Of a stretch of DNA of 12,657 bases, positions 5,384-9,895 are shown piece by piece. Both the position numbers and the translations under genes were made by a program. Under the pieces are notes generated by a model that made no database searches, was not told where the DNA came from, and saw only the letters and a program-made list of their open reading frames with translations. The DNA is from Akkermansiaceae bacterium UBA3385 (lineage in GTDB: Bacteria > Verrucomicrobiota > Verrucomicrobiia > Verrucomicrobiales > Akkermansiaceae). Location of the stretch: positions 39,362 through 52,018 of the forward strand of contig DEPT01000034.1 of the NCBI GenBank assembly GCA_002358905.1, in the 5' to 3' direction. Positions within the stretch are counted from its first letter, which is position 1. Every line of letters starts with the position of its first letter.

Positions 5384-8305
5384 ATGGAATACGAGACAGA
5401 GCCCCAGATGCCCCAACGGGAGGCAAGAACATGGCCTACGCGAGTAACGGGCGCATGTCTTGTCATTGCTGCTCTGTTTTTAAGTGCCAGCCTGTTAAGC
5501 TACAATCATGCAGAAATGGGGTGGGATTTTCTGAATCCTACCGGTGGTACTGTGGCTGAGGAAGCTCCCTGTACCAACTGGCTGGGTCTGGTAGGCCTGT
5601 ATCTTGCCGGGCTCTGCAACTGGATGCTGGGCGCTTCATCGCTGTATGCGATGTGCCTGCTGATTATTTTCTCCATCGGGCTGATTATCTGGCCGCGCCG
5701 GCCGTATGTGCTGCAGATGGTGGCCATGTTCTGCCTGGTGATTTTTGCATCCGCGCTTCTGGCACTTCAGCCCTGGTTCCTGGATTCCTGGAAAACTGCG
5801 CATCATCTGTATTCGGTAGGTGGTCTCCTCGGGTATCTGGATGGTTGCTGTGCAGCCGAACCGTTTATCGGTACCCGCTGGTCACTGGTTCTGTTTCTTT
5901 TGCTGCACGCTGTGGCGTGGATTTATTTTGCTCGATTTACCTTCATTCAATTCTGGCGGGAGGTATGGTATGATTTGTCCACCACCTGGACAAACTGGCG
6001 GCGTAACCGAGCTGAGAAGCAGGAACGTCGCCGGCTGGAGCGCGAGCAGAAAATGCGCGAACGGCTGGAACTGCAGGAGCGGGAATTGGCCGTGGCCAAG
6101 GCCGCCGCTGCAGCGGATGCGGAAGTGGATGCATACGAAGCCCGCCGGGCTTCCGGGAAGGGAGATTATCTGTTTGACGATGAGCAGCCCGCTCCTCTGC
6201 CTGCTCGCACACGTTCTACTCTGGAAACCCGCCGCCCGGTGGAACCGGCTTATGAAGAGCCGGATTACCCGCCTGTTCAGTCTTTTGAACAGCAGATGGC
6301 TGAAAGCCGCCGCCGCGAAGAACAGCGCGTTGGTACTCAGCGCCCGCCCACTGGGCGTGGCCGTCAGTATGTCCCCACGAGTAATCGCCCGAATCTCCTG
6401 GACCTTATGGAAGAGGTAGAGGAGGAAATTGCTATCCGGAATGCGCCGGGAAGAGCAGAAGAACTGCCACCCCAGCCCCGTCGTACTCCAGTCGTCAACA
6501 CTCGTTTGAAAGAACAGGTTGAGCAGCGCATGGCAGAGCAGGGGAATCCCTCGCCGCGCAAGCCGGTGCAGCCGACTCCTGTTCCGTCCAGAGTTCAGCC
6601 CAAGCCTGCCGCTGCCCCCGCCCGGACTGCTGCTCCTGCCAAGGCATCTTCTTCTCCTACCCGCAAGCAGATGCAGGAGAAGAAGGACACACGCGTGCAG
6701 TATGAGGATTATCCTCTGCCGCCGTATGATTTGTTGAAATACGAGCCGGTATCTCAGGAATTGACCGATGCTTCCCAGCGTGAAATGATGGATATGCAGC
6801 AGCGTATCATCGACACGATGGATACTTTCAAGATTTCTGTGGAGCCGGGCGCCATTACCCGCGGCCCCAGTATTACCCGCTACGAGTTCTATCCTCCCCG
6901 CGGCCTTCGCGTGAATCGCATTGCTGCGCTTGATAAGGATATCATGATGGCGACCAGCTCCAAGTCGGTGAATATTCTCGCGCCGATTCCGGGCAAGAAT
7001 ACCGTGGGTATTGAGCTGGAAAATGCACAGAAGTCCCCTGTGTATCTGCGGGAGCTCCTGCAGTCGGATAATTTCAATAACCCGAAGCTCCGCATTCCCG
7101 TGGCTCTGGGTAAGGACGTATACGGCAACGCTGTTATCGGGGACCTGGCCGCAATGCCTCATACGCTCGTGGCCGGTACCACTGGTTCCGGTAAGTCTGT
7201 TTGTATCAACAGCATGATTCTTTCCATGCTGTACAAGTTCCGCCCGGAGGAACTCAAGCTCATTCTCGTGGACCCCAAGGTGGTGGAAATGCAACCCTAT
7301 CGCAAGCTGCCTCATCTCATCTGCCCGGTTGTGACTCAACCTGGTCGTGTCATCGGTGCTTTGCGCTGGGCTGTCAACCAGATGGAATACCGCTACCGCC
7401 TGTTCAGCCAGGTAGGTGTCCGCAATTTCGAGGACTTCAATAACCGGGAGGACGACGGCCCTGTCGAAGAGCCGGAAGAGGAGGATGATGCCCCCATTGA
7501 TTACGCTGCCATTGAGGCCATGGCCAGCGAAATCGAGCGCCAGGCAGAGGATGAAATCGACCTCGCGAAGGAGGATGAACAGGATGAGTTTGACTTCGAT
7601 GACCCCGAGCCAATCCCGCTTAAGCTGCCGTACGTGGTTATCATTATCGATGAGCTCGCCGACCTCATGATGGTGGTGAAGGAAGACCTGGAAAATTACA
7701 TCGCCCGCCTTACGCAGAAAGCCCGTGCGGCCGGTATTCACCTGGTTGCTGCCACCCAGACCCCCCGTGCCAATGTGGTGACTGGTACCATCAAGGCCAA
7801 TATTCCCAGTCGCATAGCCTTCCGTGTGGCCAGTCCCTTGGATTCCCGTATTATTCTGGATACGGCCGGTGCTGAGAATCTGCTCGGCAAGGGCGACAGC
7901 TTGTTCCTGCCTCCTGGTGGTATCACGAAGATGACCCGCGTGCAGGGCGCCTTTGTGAGCGATGGCGAAATTGCCAAGATTATTGCCCACTGCGCCGCTC
8001 ATGCCAAGCAGAAGTTCGAGCAGGGCGTGGCTGCTGAAATGGATCAGGCCGAAGGGGGCTCTCCCAATGCCGATAATGGCGGCCGTATCGGCACCAAGAA
8101 CATGAGCGATGAGGATTCGGAGCTCTACACGCGCTGTGTGCAGCTGGTTGTGACGGAGCGTAAGGCCAGTACTTCTCTGCTGCAGCGCCGTTTCAGTATT
8201 GGTTACAGTCGTGCGGCCAAGATAATGGACATGATGGAGGAAAATGGCGTCATTTCCCCGCCCACCGGCGCAACCCGCGCCCGCGAAGTACTGGTGGATG
8301 CCTGA
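5384..8305 (+). CDS. ftsK: FtsK/SpoIIIE DNA translocase
   Basis: This 973-residue protein is an inner-membrane, septum-localised ATPase that pumps DNA to finish chromosome segregation and dimer resolution. Residues 20-185 hold four or five membrane helices (about 21-40, 66-103, 109-129, 165-185). A charged and then Pro/Gln/Arg-rich linker runs from about 205 to 440, including a likely coiled coil (RRLEREQKMRERLELQERE). The motor follows from DYPLPPYDLL (442). It has Walker A GTTGSGKS at 598-605, Walker B IIIDELAD ending at 760, and the conserved ATQTPRANVVTGTIKANIP segment. The C-terminal winged-helix gamma domain (about 912-973) would read polar DNA motifs. All parts are present. Between Walker A and B, residues 689-747 form an acidic insertion (27 Asp/Glu in 59 residues). 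ATG 5384 is chosen because a promoter lies just upstream; Met9 is an alternative. Confidence 0.97.
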   Translation: MEYETEPQMPQREARTWPTRVTGACLVIAALFLSASLLSYNHAEMGWDFLNPTGGTVAEEAPCTNWLGLVGLYLAGLCNWMLGASSLYAMCLLIIFSIGLIIWPRRPYVLQMVAMFCLVIFASALLALQPWFLDSWKTAHHLYSVGGLLGYLDGCCAAEPFIGTRWSLVLFLLLHAVAWIYFARFTFIQFWREVWYDLSTTWTNWRRNRAEKQERRRLEREQKMRERLELQERELAVAKAAAAADAEVDAYEARRASGKGDYLFDDEQPAPLPARTRSTLETRRPVEPAYEEPDYPPVQSFEQQMAESRRREEQRVGTQRPPTGRGRQYVPTSNRPNLLDLMEEVEEEIAIRNAPGRAEELPPQPRRTPVVNTRLKEQVEQRMAEQGNPSPRKPVQPTPVPSRVQPKPAAAPARTAAPAKASSSPTRKQMQEKKDTRVQYEDYPLPPYDLLKYEPVSQELTDASQREMMDMQQRIIDTMDTFKISVEPGAITRGPSITRYEFYPPRGLRVNRIAALDKDIMMATSSKSVNILAPIPGKNTVGIELENAQKSPVYLRELLQSDNFNNPKLRIPVALGKDVYGNAVIGDLAAMPHTLVAGTTGSGKSVCINSMILSMLYKFRPEELKLILVDPKVVEMQPYRKLPHLICPVVTQPGRVIGALRWAVNQMEYRYRLFSQVGVRNFEDFNNREDDGPVEEPEEEDDAPIDYAAIEAMASEIERQAEDEIDLAKEDEQDEFDFDDPEPIPLKLPYVVIIIDELADLMMVVKEDLENYIARLTQKARAAGIHLVAATQTPRANVVTGTIKANIPSRIAFRVASPLDSRIILDTAGAENLLGKGDSLFLPPGGITKMTRVQGAFVSDGEIAKIIAHCAAHAKQKFEQGVAAEMDQAEGGSPNADNGGRIGTKNMSDEDSELYTRCVQLVVTERKASTSLLQRRFSIGYSRAAKIMDMMEENGVISPPTGATRAREVLVDA

Positions 8306-8436
8306 TGACTGCCTCTTGCGCCAGCGGGGGACTCATCTGCTTCGATAAAGCACTCTTTGTCATCAGGGTAGAGTTCTCTGTGCATCACGTAGTCCTGACG
8401 TGAAAATTCCTTGACTTGCGGGCGCTTATAGTGCAT
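8203..8436 (-). CDS. Candidate small convergent ORF overlapping the ftsK 3' end
   Basis: On the minus strand an ATG at 8436-8434 opens a 77-codon frame. The first 44 or so residues lie between ftsK and the dehydrogenase and read like real protein: MHYKRPQVKEFSRQDY, then HRELYPDDKECFIEAD, with codons similar to neighbouring genes. The rest lies antisense to the ftsK gamma-domain coding region and is low-complexity Ser/Ala/Arg, as expected for a shadow. It may be a short real gene, a remnant that lost its proper stop, or chance. No ribosome-binding site is visible and no relative is recognised. Confidence 0.25.
   Translation of the reverse strand: MHYKRPQVKEFSRQDYVMHRELYPDDKECFIEADESPAGARGSHQASTSTSRARVAPVGGEMTPFSSIMSIILAARL
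8301..8367. repeat. Nine-base inverted repeat straddling the ftsK stop codon
   Basis: CCTGATGAC (8301-8309) and GTCATCAGG (8359-8367) are perfect inverted copies separated by 49 bases. The first copy includes the ftsK TGA. No T-tract follows, so it is not a standard terminator, and no other ftsK terminator was seen in 8306-8448. Confidence 0.4.
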
Positions 8437-8439
8437 TCT
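8411..8439 (+). promoter_or_regulatory. Possible promoter of the dehydrogenase gene
   Basis: TTGACT (8411-8416) is followed after 17 bases by CATTCT (8434-8439). The -35 is good and the -10 weak. If used, transcription would start only a few bases before the ATG at 8449. Confidence 0.35.
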
Positions 8440-8448
8440 GCGCGTGCA

Positions 8449-9675
8449 ATGAAAACTGTACTCATTATCGGAGCCGGTGGTGTGGGACACGTTGTGGCCC
8501 ACAAGTGCGCCCAGATGTCGGATGTGTATGAGAACATCCATCTGGCCTCGCGTACCAAGAGTAAGTGCGATGCCATTGCGGCAGACGTACTTGCCCGTGA
8601 GGGTGTGACGATTACGACACATGCGGTGGATGCCGATGATGTTGCTGCCACGGTGGCTCTCATCAAGGAAGTGAAGGCGGACCTTGTGCTGAACGTGGCT
8701 CTGCCTTACCAGGATCTTCCTCTCATGGATGCTTGCCTGGAAGCCGGGGTGAATTACATGGACACCGCTAACTATGAGCCCCGCGATGTAGCCAAGTTTG
8801 AATACAGCTGGCAGTGGGCCTATCAGGACCGCTTCAAGCAGGCCGGTTTGTACGCCCTGCTAGGTTCCGGCTTTGACCCGGGTGTGACCAATGTGTACAC
8901 CGCCTGGGCTCTCAAGCACCATTTTGATGAAATTGAATACCTCGACATCATCGACGTGAATGGAGGTGATCATGGTCAGGCATTTGCCACCAATTTCAAC
9001 CCGGAAATCAACATCCGAGAGGTGAGCGCTCCCTGCCGCCACTGGGAGGACGGCGCATTCCAGGAAACAGGTGCCATGAGCAAGCACCAGCCTTTCGCCT
9101 GCCCGGATGGCGTGGGTACCTATGAAATCTATCGCATGTACCACGAGGAGATGGAATCCCTGGTGAAGCATATTCCCACCATCAAGCGTGCACAGTTCTG
9201 GATGAGCTTCTCCCCGAACTACATCAACCACCTTACCGTGCTGAAGAATGTGGGCATGACCCGCATCGATCCCGTTATGTACAACGGCGTGGAAATCATT
9301 CCCCTGCAGTTCCTGAAGGCAGTGCTCCCCGACCCCGGCGACCTGGGCAAGACCACCCATGGCCGCACCTGCATCGGCTGCGTCATTCAGGGTAAGAAGG
9401 ATGGCCAGTACAAAGCTGTCTATATCTACAACATCTGCGACCACGAGGAATGCTTCAAAGAAGTTGGTTCCCAGGCCATTTCCTACACCACAGGTGTGCC
9501 GGCAGCCATTGGCGGTCGCATGATTCTGGATGGCACCTGGATCGGTGCCGGCGTGTTCAACATGGAACAGAACGACCCCGATCCCTTCATGGAAGCCCTC
9601 AACAAGTACGGCCTTCCCTGGAACTGCATCGAACTCACCCGCGAGCAGGCCGAAAGCCTTACCGTGGTGAAGTAA
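8449..9675 (+). CDS. Carboxynorspermidine dehydrogenase / saccharopine dehydrogenase-family protein
   Basis: The 408-residue product begins MKTVLIIGAGGVG, a Rossmann NAD(P)-binding loop with GAGGVG at residues 8-13. It continues with LASRTKSKCDAI, the usual family segment after the second strand. The central region GSGFDPGVTNV (139-149) and GDHGQAFATNFNPEINIRE (173-191) matches my knowledge of carboxynorspermidine dehydrogenase (carboxyspermidine synthase). That enzyme joins aspartate semialdehyde to a diamine, using NADPH, on the alternative route to norspermidine or spermidine. A saccharopine dehydrogenase-like role in lysine metabolism is the main alternative. Length fits the family. The frame is open from TTG 8416, but ATG 8449 gives the canonical N-terminus. 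The usual partner, carboxynorspermidine decarboxylase, is not next to it here. A terminator follows. Confidence 0.88.
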   Translation: MKTVLIIGAGGVGHVVAHKCAQMSDVYENIHLASRTKSKCDAIAADVLAREGVTITTHAVDADDVAATVALIKEVKADLVLNVALPYQDLPLMDACLEAGVNYMDTANYEPRDVAKFEYSWQWAYQDRFKQAGLYALLGSGFDPGVTNVYTAWALKHHFDEIEYLDIIDVNGGDHGQAFATNFNPEINIREVSAPCRHWEDGAFQETGAMSKHQPFACPDGVGTYEIYRMYHEEMESLVKHIPTIKRAQFWMSFSPNYINHLTVLKNVGMTRIDPVMYNGVEIIPLQFLKAVLPDPGDLGKTTHGRTCIGCVIQGKKDGQYKAVYIYNICDHEECFKEVGSQAISYTTGVPAAIGGRMILDGTWIGAGVFNMEQNDPDPFMEALNKYGLPWNCIELTREQAESLTVVK

Positions 9676-9701
9676 GCAAATACATTCCATCCCATCTTTT
9701 C

Positions 9702-9755
9702 CCGCCGCAGAGGATTCATGCCCCTGCGGCGGTGTTGTTTATTCTGTTGTTTATT
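9702..9755 (+). terminator. Rho-independent terminator after the dehydrogenase gene
   Basis: A perfect 9-bp GC stem (9702-9710 with 9724-9732) with a 13-base loop is followed by a T-rich stretch (TGTTGTTTATTCTGTTG). It begins 26 bases after the stop codon. Confidence 0.75.
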
Positions 9756-9780
9756 CTTACGTTGCGCTCTCCCTTTCGGC

Positions 9781-9809
9781 TTGATTTGCCGGGCTTGAAA
9801 GTGTAGAAT
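9781..9809 (+). promoter_or_regulatory. Predicted promoter of the repeat-protein gene
   Basis: TTGATT (9781-9786) and TAGAAT (9804-9809) are spaced by 17 bases. Predicted leader is about 80 bases to ATG 9896. It contains a weak stem GTTCGT (9827-9832) / ACGAAC (9844-9849) and a pyrimidine-rich stretch before the start, with no Shine-Dalgarno. Confidence 0.45.
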
Positions 9810-9895
9810 GTAGGGCGTCTGCTAGAGTTCGTGTTCCCGTAAAACGAACCTCGCGCGTATATTTCTGTTTATCTGTTTTGCGACTTTCTTCTGCT

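Noticed and set aside
5155..5559. 134-codon plus-strand frame across the gap before ftsK
   Set aside because: It would run through a strong terminator and the ftsK promoter and overlap both neighbouring genes in another frame.
5882..8002. 706-codon minus-strand open frame opposite ftsK
   Set aside because: It lies entirely antisense to ftsK, whose Walker motifs and gamma domain are intact; the antisense product has no coherent domain.
8860..9690. 276-codon minus-strand frame opposite the dehydrogenase
   Set aside because: Antisense shadow of a well-matched Rossmann-fold enzyme, with no independent support.
452..9801. Exact 14-base match GCCGGGCTTGAAAG upstream of pyrG (452-465) and upstream of the repeat gene (9788-9801)
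   Set aside because: One 14-base coincidence is not surprising among all base pairs in a 12.6-kb window, and the copies sit differently relative to the predicted promoters.
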